Assembly: GCF_001422365.1 (NCBI RefSeq)
Contig: NZ_LMMT01000023.1
Span: 186,001 to 250,000, forward strand
Source: Pseudorhodoferax sp. Leaf265
GTDB lineage: Bacteria; Pseudomonadota; Gammaproteobacteria; Burkholderiales; Burkholderiaceae_C
Reading direction: 5' to 3'
Length of the DNA stretch: 64,000 nt
Below are positions 9,345-16,735 of the stretch, piece by piece. A model generated the notes under the pieces. It searched no databases. It saw only the letters and a program-made list of their open reading frames with translations, and had not been told where the DNA came from. The position numbers and the translations under genes are program-made. How positions within the stretch are numbered: the first letter of the stretch is position 1; each line of letters starts with the position of its first letter.

Positions 9345-9839
9345 ATGAACGACGAAGCACTTTCTCCCGCGGCCGACGGCCCAGTCCAGCAAGCCCGCCT
9401 GTGGCGTGACGAGCGCTGGACCGCCGAAGTCATCAAGAACGAGGACGACGACGGCTGGGCCGTGTCCATGACCTTGCGTGGCGAGGCCGAGCCGGCCCTG
9501 GTCGGCCCCTGGACCATGGGCCGCGACAAGAAGAACCCCAAGCCGCTGGACGCTGCGGCCTTCCACACGCTGGTGAAGACTGCGGCCGAGGTGCTGCGCC
9601 GGCACGAGCAGCAACTGCATGCGCGGCTGCACAAGGAGGTGAGCGTGGGCGCGGGCTCCGAGCGCATCCGCGTGGCCCTGACCATCGTGCCGGACGAGGA
9701 GTACCCCTATGCGGTGCTGACGGCGCAGGACGAATCGGGCGAGACCCTGGGCCAGGCCCGCGTCGCGGCCGATTTCAAGCTCAGCGCGGACAGGGCCGAG
9801 GCCTGGATCGACAGCGGCTACGCCGCGCGGGTGCGCTGA
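9345..9839 (+). CDS. conserved-looking protein of unknown function, 164 aa
   Basis: I do not recognise a named family. The protein is soluble, acidic, with no signal peptide or membrane segment; it begins with a disordered stretch and then alternates predicted strands and helices, with a KNEDDDGWAVSMTLRGE segment and a conserved-looking tail DRAEAWIDSGYAARVR. The ATG at 9345 is chosen because the in-frame extension to 9291 is unlike protein-coding sequence and overlaps the putative promoter palindrome. It is transcribed toward the replicon-like region and is probably monocistronic. Confidence 0.7.
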   Translation: MNDEALSPAADGPVQQARLWRDERWTAEVIKNEDDDGWAVSMTLRGEAEPALVGPWTMGRDKKNPKPLDAAAFHTLVKTAAEVLRRHEQQLHARLHKEVSVGAGSERIRVALTIVPDEEYPYAVLTAQDESGETLGQARVAADFKLSADRAEAWIDSGYAARVR

Positions 9840-9872
9840 GCAGGCCCAGGAGCACGGTGAGCGCCTGCTGTC

Positions 9873-10029
9873 TCAAACCACGAATCGCCGCAGGCGCCGG
9901 TACGGCAACCTGTGCTCGTGGTTTGACGCACGCTGTCGCAGAGCAACTCTCGTGGCATGAAGCACGCCTGGGGCAGCAAGCACCTCGTGGTTTGAGGCAC
10001 GCTCCCTGTACTTGCCTGTCGGGGTTTGA
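9873..10029. repeat. left iteron block, motif TCGTGGTTTGA
   Basis: Copies start at 9873 (opposite orientation, TCAAACCACGA), 9916, 9950 (TCGTGGCATGA, two changes), 9985 and 10019 (TCGGGGTTTGA, one change). From 9916 on, copies are spaced 34, 35 and 34 bp and share a downstream CACGC after two variable bases. The regular spacing and conserved flank argue for protein-binding sites on one side of the helix or for amplified iterons. Confidence 0.8.
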
Positions 10030-10054
10030 ATCACGCCACAGCGCGCACCGTCCT

Positions 10055-10153
10055 TCGGCAGATGAATCAGCTCGCGTCGTGGGATGACGCTGGCCCCATC
10101 GCGGGATGAAGCGGACGCACTCGTCGGATGAGGCGCAGCAACTCGGCGAATGA
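10055..10153. repeat. 22-bp-phased array of degenerate iterons (TCG-N5-TGA)
   Basis: Five 11-mers start at exactly 10055, 10077, 10099, 10121 and 10143: TCGGCAGATGA, TCGTGGGATGA, TCGCGGGATGA, TCGTCGGATGA, TCGGCGAATGA. All keep the TCG...ATGA ends; the 11-bp linkers are unrelated in sequence. A 22-bp period is two helical turns, the classic iteron spacing. They look like a diverged subclass of the exact iteron TCGTGGTTTGA. Confidence 0.75.
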
Positions 10154-10164
10154 ATCGGAAGGCC

Positions 10165-10270
10165 TTCTAAATTTCTCATTGCAATCAATGACTTGCAAAA
10201 GTATTGGCACCCCGCTAATCACTCTTTAATCGGTCTCTAATCCTTTCTTATTAATCAAATTCTTAATCCG
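10165..10270. other. AT-rich tract with phased TAATC repeats (unwinding-element-like)
   Basis: TAATC occurs at 10216, 10227, 10238, 10252 and 10264, that is at intervals of 11, 11, 14 and 12 bp, within a tract far richer in A and T than its surroundings. Repeated AT-rich 11- to 13-mers beside iterons are the hallmark of DNA-unwinding elements in iteron origins. No gene reads through it convincingly. Confidence 0.65.
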
Positions 10271-10387
10271 CAAACGCAGCCGCCGTCGATTTCGGCTTGC
10301 CGGAATCGATGGCGGAAGGGGTCCGGGGCTTGCCCCGGGCGGTTTCTGGCGCGTGGGCATGCGCGATCGGGTGCGCAAGAAACGGTC

Positions 10388-10615
10388 TCAAACCACGACA
10401 ACGGCAGGTCTTCGAACCGGCGTCAAACCACGACAGGCAGGCCTGCTTCAAACCACGATCCAGCCCGCTTGTCGCCCTGGTTCGCCCCAAGCCTGCCTCA
10501 ACCGACGACAGATCGGGCTTCCAGGCGGCCCGCACGCGGGCTGGTCGACACCACAGGCTGTCTCAAGACACGAACAGCTTGATTCAAACCACGAGACTCC
10601 TGCCTCAAGCGACGA
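10388..10615. repeat. right iteron block, motif TCAAACCACGA
   Basis: Exact copies start at 10388, 10423, 10448 and 10584; near copies at 10412 (three changes), 10498, 10563 and 10605 (two changes each). The last three are spaced 21 bp; 10423 to 10448 is 25 bp and 10448 to 10498 is 50 bp. The block ends 26 bp before the initiator ATG and so covers its presumed promoter, which suggests autorepression by the initiator. Confidence 0.8.
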
Positions 10616-10641
10616 CAGGCGGCTGCTATCGTCGCGGCCCG

Positions 10642-11484
10642 ATGACCGACCTCGCCACTCTTCCCAAGTCCAAACGCAAGTCCCACGGCATGCTCCTCGC
10701 CGGGCCGACCCAACTGCCGCTGTGGGGCGAACGCGTGCGTGGTGCGCCCAATGCACTGGCCCGCTCGGCCCTGTTCACCTGTGCAGACAAGCGCAAGCCG
10801 CGCCGCAGCTTCGACCGCCAGGTCATCGTCTCGGTGGCCGGCCAGGAGATCCGCTACACCGGCAAGGAACTGCGCCAGGACGACCTCACCGTGTGGCTGC
10901 AGGTCGTCCACCTGGCCCGCATGCAGCCCATCGGCGACCAGGTGGAGGTCTCGGCCAGCTCGCTGGGCGTGGCCATCGGCTGGGGCAACAGCGGCGACAC
11001 CTACAAGCGCCTGCGCGATTCCATCGCCCGCATGCGCGAAGGCTCGGTCTGGGTCGACAAGCCCAACGGCAAAGGCTTCTCGGGCAACCTGATCATGCGG
11101 CTGGAGTGGTCGGATGCGGGCTCCAAGTCGCGCGAGAAGTGGCGGCTCTACCTCGACCCCAACATCCTGGAGCTGTTCCAGCCCGATGCCTTCACCTTGC
11201 TCAATGGCGAGGAGCGCCTGGGCTTGACGCCGCTGGCGCAATGGATCTACGGCTTCTTCAGCACCCACGAGACACCGTTTCCCTACAAGGTCGAGACCCT
11301 GTTCGGCCTCAGCGGATCGACCGCGACCTGCCTGTCGGGCTTTCGCCGCAACCTGCTGGAAGCGCTGGATGTGCTCAAGGAGCGCCGGCTGATCTCCGAC
11401 TTCATCTACGACACCAAGACCAAGACCGTGCATGTGCTGCGCCGCCCGCACATGCCCGTGGTCGAGGGCCCGCTCGCAGCCTGA
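10642..11484 (+). CDS. trfA-like: TrfA-family plasmid-type replication initiator
   Basis: 280-residue protein resembling the RK2 TrfA initiator: a basic start (KSKRKSHG), then the family signature region ALARSALFT..., GKELRQDDLTVWLQVVHLAR (about 78-97) and the first winged-helix domain, followed by a second (about 160-270) with LYLDPNILELF and LTPLAQWIYGFFSTH. TrfA binds origin iterons and loads the replisome. ATG 10642 was chosen because it is the first start after the iteron block and begins the conserved region; an earlier in-frame reading would run through the iterons. The gene is flanked on both sides by TCAAACCACGA sites. It could be a functional Rep or a domesticated one. Confidence 0.85.
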   Translation: MTDLATLPKSKRKSHGMLLAGPTQLPLWGERVRGAPNALARSALFTCADKRKPRRSFDRQVIVSVAGQEIRYTGKELRQDDLTVWLQVVHLARMQPIGDQVEVSASSLGVAIGWGNSGDTYKRLRDSIARMREGSVWVDKPNGKGFSGNLIMRLEWSDAGSKSREKWRLYLDPNILELFQPDAFTLLNGEERLGLTPLAQWIYGFFSTHETPFPYKVETLFGLSGSTATCLSGFRRNLLEALDVLKERRLISDFIYDTKTKTVHVLRRPHMPVVEGPLAA

Positions 11485-11490
11485 GGACTC

Positions 11491-11530
11491 CTGCCTCAAA
11501 CCACGAGGCAGCACTCGTGGTTTGAGGCAG
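11491..11530. repeat. 17-bp perfect inverted repeat built from two iterons
   Basis: Arms 11491-11507 and 11514-11530 are perfect complements, each containing one exact TCAAACCACGA/TCGTGGTTTGA iteron (11496-11506 and 11515-11525), around a 6-base loop GCAGCA. It lies 7 bases after the initiator stop. It may terminate the rep transcript or be a paired Rep-binding site; no T-run follows. One further near-iteron (TCGGGGTTTGA) is at 11566-11576. Confidence 0.8.
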
Positions 11531-11600
11531 AACCCTGGGCAGCCACCCTGCGGCCCTGTGCCTACTCGGGGTTTGAAGCAGACCCCGTTTTCCGCCCGTG

Positions 11601-13493
11601 CTACGGCTGCCGCCGCGCCAGATGCCGGTACACCGTGCTGCGGTGCACGCCCAGCAGACGCGCCGCCTGCGCCACATCGTTGCCACTGACCTCCAGCGCC
11701 TGCGCGATCGCCGACCGGGTGGCATCGCGCAGGGACTCCGTCCCCGCAAGCGGCCGGTCGAACGCTTCGGCAGGCAGCGCCGGCGCTGCAGGGACCGGCA
11801 TGGCGTCGCGCAGGGAAGCCGGCAATTCGTCCAGGCCCACCTGGTCGCCCTCCTCCGCCAGCGCCACCAGCGACTTCAGCACGCTGCGCAGCTCACGCAC
11901 ATTGCCGGGCCAGCTGTGCGCGGCGAGCCGGTCCAGCACCTCTTCGCGCAGCCGCAGGCGGCGCTGCTGGCCACCGAGTTCGTCGAACAGCCGCGCGATG
12001 AGCGCGCGCCGGTCGGCCCGTTCGCGCAGCGCCGGCACACTGGCCGTGAAGCCGGCCAGCCGGTACATCAGGTCGGCCCGGAAACGGCCGGCCTGCACCA
12101 TGGCCTGCAGGCTCTGGTGCGTGGCGCAGACCAGGTCGAAATCCACCGCCACGGGCCGGCCGCCGCCGAGCGGCACCACCACGCGGTTCTCCAGCACGCG
12201 CAGCAGCCGGCTCTGCAGTCCGATCGGCATCTCCCCGATCTCGTCCAGGAACAGGATGCCACCATCGGCCTCGCGCACGCGGCCCGGGCTGCCGCGCTTG
12301 CGCGCGCCGGTGAAGGCGCCGTCCTCGTAACCGAACAGTTCGGCCTCGATCAGGTTCTCCGGCAGCGAGGCACAGTCCAGCGCCACGAACGGGCCGGCGC
12401 TGCGCCGGCTGGCCGCATGCAGGCGGCGCGCAAACACGTCCTTGCCGCTGCCGGTCTCGCCGGTCACGAGCACGGGCACGCCCTGGTCGAGCACGCGCGC
12501 GGCCTTGGCCAGCAGCGGCGCCACGGGGTCGGCATCGGGGCCGACGTCCTGGGCCTCGCTGGCGCGGCGGCGCGGCGCCGCATGCAGCGGCGCGCCCAGG
12601 CGCTCGACCACGCCCGCGATCTGGCGGCCGCCGGGCAGGGTCAACAGGCCGCGCTGGTGCTCCAGCCGGCCCCAGTCGCGGCCCAGCAGGTCGCGGATGT
12701 CGCGGTCCAGCAGGCCGGCCCAGTCGCTCTCGAACAGCTCCAGCGCGAGCCGGTTGGCAGCGGCGATGCGGCCGTCGGTGATGACCAGCATGGCTTCGCG
12801 CGGCGTGCCGATCAGGCTGGGCCGGGCATGGAAGCGCAGCACGTGGCCGTGGGCACCGGCCAGCAGCATGCGGTGCTCGACCTGCTGGGCCGACATGCGC
12901 ACCAGGCCCAGCGCGTGCTGGTTCACGCGCTGCGTGTCGCCCGAGATGTCCAGCAGGCCGGCCACCGCGCCGCGGCCGTCCAGGATGGGCGCGGCGGCGC
13001 AGCCGAGCTGGGCATAGGGCGCCAGGTAGTGCTCGCCGCCCAGCACCATCACGGCATGGCGCTCGACCAGGGCTGTGCCGATCGCATTGGTGCCGCGCAG
13101 GCCTTCGGACCACTCCACGCCCGGCTTGAGCGCGATGCGTTCGGCCTTGGGCAGGAAATCCGGGCTGCCGATCTCGTGCAGGATCAGCCCGCTCGCATCG
13201 GTCAGGATCACCACGCAGCCGTTGCCGGCGGCGTGCTCGGCCAGGCCGTCCAGCTCGGGCTGGGCACAGGCCAAGAGGCGCAGCGACTGCTCGCGCCGTT
13301 CGTCGAGTTCGCCCTGCGTGATCGGCTCGAGCTGCGGGTGCTGCCAGGGCAGGTGCCGGCTGCGCTGCCAGGAACGCGCGATGGGCTCGGCGACGCCGGT
13401 GGCCTCGCGGCCCTGGCGGAAGAACAGTTCGCGGGCCAGGGCGATCGGATCGCACCCGTCGAGCGGGTGGGCCGGGGCGGGGGCGTCCGTCAT
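11601..13493 (-). CDS. sigma-54-dependent activator, AcoR family
   Basis: 630-residue transcriptional activator. The N-terminus (about 60-210) is a GAF-type sensor region. The AAA+ domain has Walker A GETGSGKD at 345-352, the sigma-54-contacting GAFTGA at 392-397 and Walker B LFLDEIG at 414-420. A Fis-type helix-turn-helix closes the protein (about 590-628). The overall layout is that of AcoR-like regulators of acetoin or alcohol catabolism. ATG 13493 is preceded by GGAG; upstream in-frame ATG at 13598 crosses the intergenic promoter. It is divergent from the flavoprotein gene of the quinoprotein cluster and is the best candidate to act at the TGTCGCAA-type sites there. Confidence 0.92.
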   Translation of the reverse strand: MTDAPAPAHPLDGCDPIALARELFFRQGREATGVAEPIARSWQRSRHLPWQHPQLEPITQGELDERREQSLRLLACAQPELDGLAEHAAGNGCVVILTDASGLILHEIGSPDFLPKAERIALKPGVEWSEGLRGTNAIGTALVERHAVMVLGGEHYLAPYAQLGCAAAPILDGRGAVAGLLDISGDTQRVNQHALGLVRMSAQQVEHRMLLAGAHGHVLRFHARPSLIGTPREAMLVITDGRIAAANRLALELFESDWAGLLDRDIRDLLGRDWGRLEHQRGLLTLPGGRQIAGVVERLGAPLHAAPRRRASEAQDVGPDADPVAPLLAKAARVLDQGVPVLVTGETGSGKDVFARRLHAASRRSAGPFVALDCASLPENLIEAELFGYEDGAFTGARKRGSPGRVREADGGILFLDEIGEMPIGLQSRLLRVLENRVVVPLGGGRPVAVDFDLVCATHQSLQAMVQAGRFRADLMYRLAGFTASVPALRERADRRALIARLFDELGGQQRRLRLREEVLDRLAAHSWPGNVRELRSVLKSLVALAEEGDQVGLDELPASLRDAMPVPAAPALPAEAFDRPLAGTESLRDATRSAIAQALEVSGNDVAQAARLLGVHRSTVYRHLARRQP

Positions 13494-13554
13494 GGCGTGT
13501 CTCCGTTGTGCAAGGTCCGGGCTGGCATCGTAGCGGGCGAGGCCCTGGCCGGTT

Positions 13555-13571
13555 TGTCGCAAGTTGCGAAT
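13555..13571. promoter_or_regulatory. candidate activator site TGTCGCAA-N3-GCGAAT
   Basis: TGTCGCAAGTTGCGAAT lies between the divergent activator and flavoprotein genes. It shares TGTCGCAA-N3-GCG with three other sites in the cluster, and its core TCGCAA-G-TTGCGA is a perfect palindrome. A further CGCTTTCCCCGGG 20 bases downstream is repeated near 16646. Which of the two divergent genes it serves is unclear. Confidence 0.5.
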
Positions 13572-13627
13572 TTTCCTGTCGCTTTCCCCGGGTCGCACTG
13601 CGGCGGCGCCGCAGCTAGGCTGGCGCC

Positions 13628-14893
13628 ATGGCGATGGATCTTCAACGCCGGCGCATCCTGCGCCAGGCGGCCGCGCTGTGCAGCGCCGGGCCGGCCTTCA
13701 GTGCGCACGCGTCGGCCGGCGCACGCGTGGTCGTGGTCGGCGGCGGCTTTGCCGGGGCCAGCTGCGCCGGCGCGCTCAAGCGGCTGTGGCCGCGGCTGCA
13801 GGTGCTGCTGTTCGAGCCGCGGCGCCGCTTCGTGGCCGGGCCGATGGCCAACGCCATGCTGGCCGGCCTGCGCGATCCGGCGGCGGTGTCCGCCAGCCCG
13901 GCCGGGCTGGCGGCACTGGGCGTGGACTGGCGCGCCGAGGCCATCGCCGAACTCGACCCCGTGCGGTTGCGCGTGCGCGACGGCATGGGCCGTTGGCACG
14001 CGGCCGACCGGCTGGTGCTGGCGCCCGGCATCGACCTGGTGTGGGACGGCATCGCGGGCCTGGACGCAGGCAACAGTGCGCGGATGCCGCATGGCTGGCT
14101 CGGCGACGCATCGATGCGGGCCCTGGGCCAGCGCTTCGCGGCGCTGCGCGACGGCGCGACCGTGCTGATCGGCGTGCCGGCCCATCCCTACCGCTGCCCG
14201 CCCGGGCCCTACGAGCGCGCCAGCCTGTTCGCCTGGGCGCTGCGGGGGCGGCGTGCCAAGCTGCTCGTCGCCGACGCCAAGGACGACTTCAGCCTGCGCC
14301 CGCTGTTCCAGCGCGCCTGGGGGCGGCTGCCCGGCAGCGTGGAATGGTGGCCGCGCGCCCAGGGTGGCGAGGTCGTGGCGGTGGACACGGCACGCGGCGA
14401 GGTGCGCCTGGCCGGCGGCGAACGCCTGCGGCCCGACCTGGCCTGCATCATCCCGGCCCAGCAGGCCGCTGCGCCGTGCCACGCGGCCGACCTGGTGGAC
14501 GAGACCGGCTGGTGTCCGGTGCAGGCCGACAGCTTCGCCTCGCTGCGCCACGCGGGCGTGCACGTGCTGGGCGATGCCGCCGCGGCCTACCCCTTGCCCA
14601 AGTCGGCCATGGCGGCCCACAGCGCCGCGCTGGCCTGTGCCGCGGCCATCTGCGCAGCGCTTCGTGGAGAGGCGGCGCCGCCTCCCCCTGTGCTGCAGAG
14701 CCAGTGCTACAGCCTGCTGGCGCCCGAGGAGGCCATCGCACTGCACGGCGACTACGCCGCGCTGGCCGGCCGCATGTCGGCGCTGCAGCAACGCATCGCT
14801 GACGATGGCGACGCCGCGCAGCGGGCCCGGGAAGCGCGCGCGGCCCAGGCCTGGTGGCGCGCCCTGCTGCGCGACAGCTTCGCGGGTCAGTGA
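13628..14893 (+). CDS. FAD-dependent flavoprotein, flavocytochrome c sulfide dehydrogenase-like
   Basis: 421-residue periplasmic flavoprotein. It has a twin-arginine-like leader (RRRILRQAAALC, 7-18) and an FAD-binding GGGFAG at 38-43. The two redox cysteines typical of the flavin subunit of flavocytochrome c are in place: Cys190 in RCPPGPYER and Cys360 in QCYSLLAPEEA. In quinoprotein clusters of this kind such proteins occur as accessory electron-transfer or relay factors; sulfide oxidation proper is not indicated because no dihaem partner gene lies beside it. The 3' end overlaps the converging metallo-hydrolase gene by 7 bases. Confidence 0.85.
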   Translation: MAMDLQRRRILRQAAALCSAGPAFSAHASAGARVVVVGGGFAGASCAGALKRLWPRLQVLLFEPRRRFVAGPMANAMLAGLRDPAAVSASPAGLAALGVDWRAEAIAELDPVRLRVRDGMGRWHAADRLVLAPGIDLVWDGIAGLDAGNSARMPHGWLGDASMRALGQRFAALRDGATVLIGVPAHPYRCPPGPYERASLFAWALRGRRAKLLVADAKDDFSLRPLFQRAWGRLPGSVEWWPRAQGGEVVAVDTARGEVRLAGGERLRPDLACIIPAQQAAAPCHAADLVDETGWCPVQADSFASLRHAGVHVLGDAAAAYPLPKSAMAAHSAALACAAAICAALRGEAAPPPPVLQSQCYSLLAPEEAIALHGDYAALAGRMSALQQRIADDGDAAQRAREARAAQAWWRALLRDSFAGQ

Positions 14894-15828
14894 CCCAGCC
14901 TGGGCAGGCTGCCGGCCTCCACCGCCGGGTACAGGTGCATCACGGTGCGTTGCCACTCGGCCTGCAGCACCGCGAGCCGGCGCAGCCGCTCGGGCGCCTG
15001 CAACCGCATCACCTCGTTCATGTCCAGCCCCTGGGCTGCCGCCTCGCGCAGCGTGCGTTGCACCCAGAGCAGGTAGTCGCGGGTCTGGGCGATGGCCTCG
15101 GGGCCGCGCACCACCGGCCCGTGGCCCGGCACCAGCACGCGCACAGGCAGCCGCGCGAGCCGGTCCAGCGCGTCCAGCCAGGCCGGCAGGTCGGCGTCGG
15201 CCGTGGTCGGTGCACGCTCGAAGAACACCAGGTCGCCCGCGAACAGGCTGCCCGTGGCCTCGTCGAAGACCGCGAGATCGGCGCTGCTGTGGCCCTGCAG
15301 CGCGATCAGCTGCAGCCGGCGGCCGCCGAACGCCACCGCATCGGGCGTGGGCGTGGCCAGCGCGCCAGGCGCCTGCACCGCGGTGCCGGCCATGGCGCTG
15401 CCCACGAGCAGGTAGAGGTTCTGGGCCAGCTGGTCGCCGCCCTGCGCGATGCGCTCGGCCGTGGCCGGCAGGGCCTGGACCGGCACGTCGGCATAGGCCT
15501 GGTTGCCCAGGAAATGGTCGGGGTGGGCGTGCGTGATGTAGACCTGCACCACGTCGTGGCCGGTCGCCGCCCGCACCGCCGCGCGTTGTGCCTGGCCATA
15601 GCGCAGCGAGGCTCCGGTGTCGATGACCACGGTACCGGCCGGCGTGCCGATGAAGCCGGTGTTGGCGATGTCGCCGCCATTGGCGCGGCTGAAGTGCTCG
15701 CGCGCACCCTCGAGCACGTAGACGCCATCGGCCACGCGCTGCGGCTGGGGAAAGTCGCGCGCGAACGCCGCGGTGCCGAACAACAGGAGCCCCAGCCCCA
15801 CGGAGCGGATCTGCCGGATCTGCCTCAT
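14887..15828 (-). CDS. metallo-beta-lactamase-fold hydrolase, quinoprotein relay type
   Basis: 313-residue secreted metallohydrolase. A signal peptide (to about residue 23, GTAAFA-RDFPQ) precedes the MBL fold with zinc motif HAHPDH at 100-105, further metal ligands in LQGHSSAD and the GDLVFFERAPT loop, and PGHGPV. Its resemblance to SoxH-like proteins and its coupling to a SoxYZ-like carrier match the family known as quinoprotein relay system zinc metallohydrolase. The biochemical substrate is not known. The ATG overlaps the stop of the preceding carrier gene by four bases (ATGA), indicating translational coupling. Confidence 0.87.
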   Translation of the reverse strand: MRQIRQIRSVGLGLLLFGTAAFARDFPQPQRVADGVYVLEGAREHFSRANGGDIANTGFIGTPAGTVVIDTGASLRYGQAQRAAVRAATGHDVVQVYITHAHPDHFLGNQAYADVPVQALPATAERIAQGGDQLAQNLYLLVGSAMAGTAVQAPGALATPTPDAVAFGGRRLQLIALQGHSSADLAVFDEATGSLFAGDLVFFERAPTTADADLPAWLDALDRLARLPVRVLVPGHGPVVRGPEAIAQTRDYLLWVQRTLREAAAQGLDMNEVMRLQAPERLRRLAVLQAEWQRTVMHLYPAVEAGSLPRLGH

Positions 15829-16568
15829 GGCACGACCTGCGCCGCGATCCGGTTGCCCTGCGTGTCGCGCCCTTCGATGCGCACGGCACCGCGGTACTGC
15901 AGGTCCACGCTCAGCATGGGGTTCTCGGCCACGGGCTCGTGCAGCTGCAGCCGCACGAGCTCCTGCCCCGCGGCATCGCGCAGTGCGAGCCGGTCCACAT
16001 GGAACACCGGGATGCCGCCGGCCAGGCCCGTGTCCATGGGGTGCACCACGCGCAGGCGCAAGCGGCTCGCGCCGGCGGGCCGCGGCCACAGCCGCGCCGA
16101 GACTTCGCCCAGTCGCTCCTGCCAGGCCGCATTGCCGCTGCCCTGGCTGGGCATGGTGCAGCCCCCGCCCGCGGCCGCCACCCAGGCGCCGCCCACGTGC
16201 CAGGTGCCGCCCCGCGTGCGCACGGCCGCACGCACCGGCGTCGACTGCTCGACCTTGATGCGCAGGGCCAGCGCCCCACCCGCCCGGCCGGGCCAATAGT
16301 CCAGCACCTGCGGGATCGGGTTCAGGTCGGCGAACACGCGCACCTGGTCCACGTCGGCCAGACCGTCGAAACGCACCTCCACGGGCACGGCCATCGGGTC
16401 TTCCGCACTGTGCGGCATGGCCACCTGCACGCGCGCATCGAACACCACGGCCTCGCTGCCGAGCATGCGCTGGCGCATGCCGTTCCACAGCGGCGAGCGC
16501 AAAGGATCGTCCGCAGCCAGCGCGGGCAGGAGCTGGCCGAGCAGGCACAGCAGCAGCAAGGTTCGCAT
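15825..16568 (-). CDS. quinoprotein dehydrogenase-associated SoxYZ-like carrier
   Basis: 247-residue periplasmic carrier. A signal peptide (1-19, ALAAD) is followed by a SoxY-like immunoglobulin domain ending in GGGC (Cys137), which mirrors the swinging-arm Cys of SoxY, and then a SoxZ-like domain (about 150-247), both in one chain. Such fused SoxYZ carriers are found beside PQQ dehydrogenases rather than thiosulfate oxidation genes. The cysteine would hold a covalent intermediate passed to the relay hydrolase (inference). ATG 16568 has a GGAAAGG ribosome site. Divergent from the TolA/TonB-like gene. Confidence 0.87.
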   Translation of the reverse strand: MRTLLLLCLLGQLLPALAADDPLRSPLWNGMRQRMLGSEAVVFDARVQVAMPHSAEDPMAVPVEVRFDGLADVDQVRVFADLNPIPQVLDYWPGRAGGALALRIKVEQSTPVRAAVRTRGGTWHVGGAWVAAAGGGCTMPSQGSGNAAWQERLGEVSARLWPRPAGASRLRLRVVHPMDTGLAGGIPVFHVDRLALRDAAGQELVRLQLHEPVAENPMLSVDLQYRGAVRIEGRDTQGNRIAAQVVP

Positions 16569-16620
16569 CGACGCCTTTCCGGTAGGAGCCGCATGCTAGG
16601 GCTGCGGCGCGCGCACAGCG

Positions 16621-16637
16621 TGTCGCAAAGCGCGAAT
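16621..16637. promoter_or_regulatory. candidate activator site TGTCGCAA-N3-GCGAAT
   Basis: TGTCGCAAAGCGCGAAT lies in the divergent interval between the SoxYZ-like gene and the TolA/TonB-like gene. Together with its downstream CGCTTTCCCCGGG it matches the 13555 site without gaps at 30 of 38 positions, so both probably answer to the same regulator. Confidence 0.5.
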
Positions 16638-16735
16638 CTTCTCAGCGCTTTCCCCGGGGGCCGCACCGGCTGCGACTACAGTTGCGGCCTGATCCACAGT
16701 CCCGCGCGCATGGCACGGGCGCGCAAGCAGAGCAC

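Larger units (their letters stand above)
9840..10641. other. non-coding iteron-rich region, replication-origin-like
   Basis: About 800 bases without a convincing gene. It contains, in order: a left block of TCGTGGTTTGA repeats at 34-36-bp spacing, a 22-bp-phased block of degenerate repeats, an AT-rich tract (about 10165-10270) in an otherwise GC-rich region, two hairpins (10286-10309, 11-bp arms with one mismatch; 10323-10338, 7-bp perfect arms with TT loop), and a right block of TCAAACCACGA repeats reaching the TrfA-like initiator gene. This is the usual order of an iteron-type origin: Rep-binding repeats, melting region, rep gene. No perfect DnaA box (TTATNCACA) was found by eye. Confidence 0.7.

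Noticed and set aside
13494-13627. -24/-12 promoter for the flavoprotein or the activator itself
   Set aside because: Only weak GG-N10-GC matches were found; the best on the minus strand has AG instead of GG at -24, so none was annotated.
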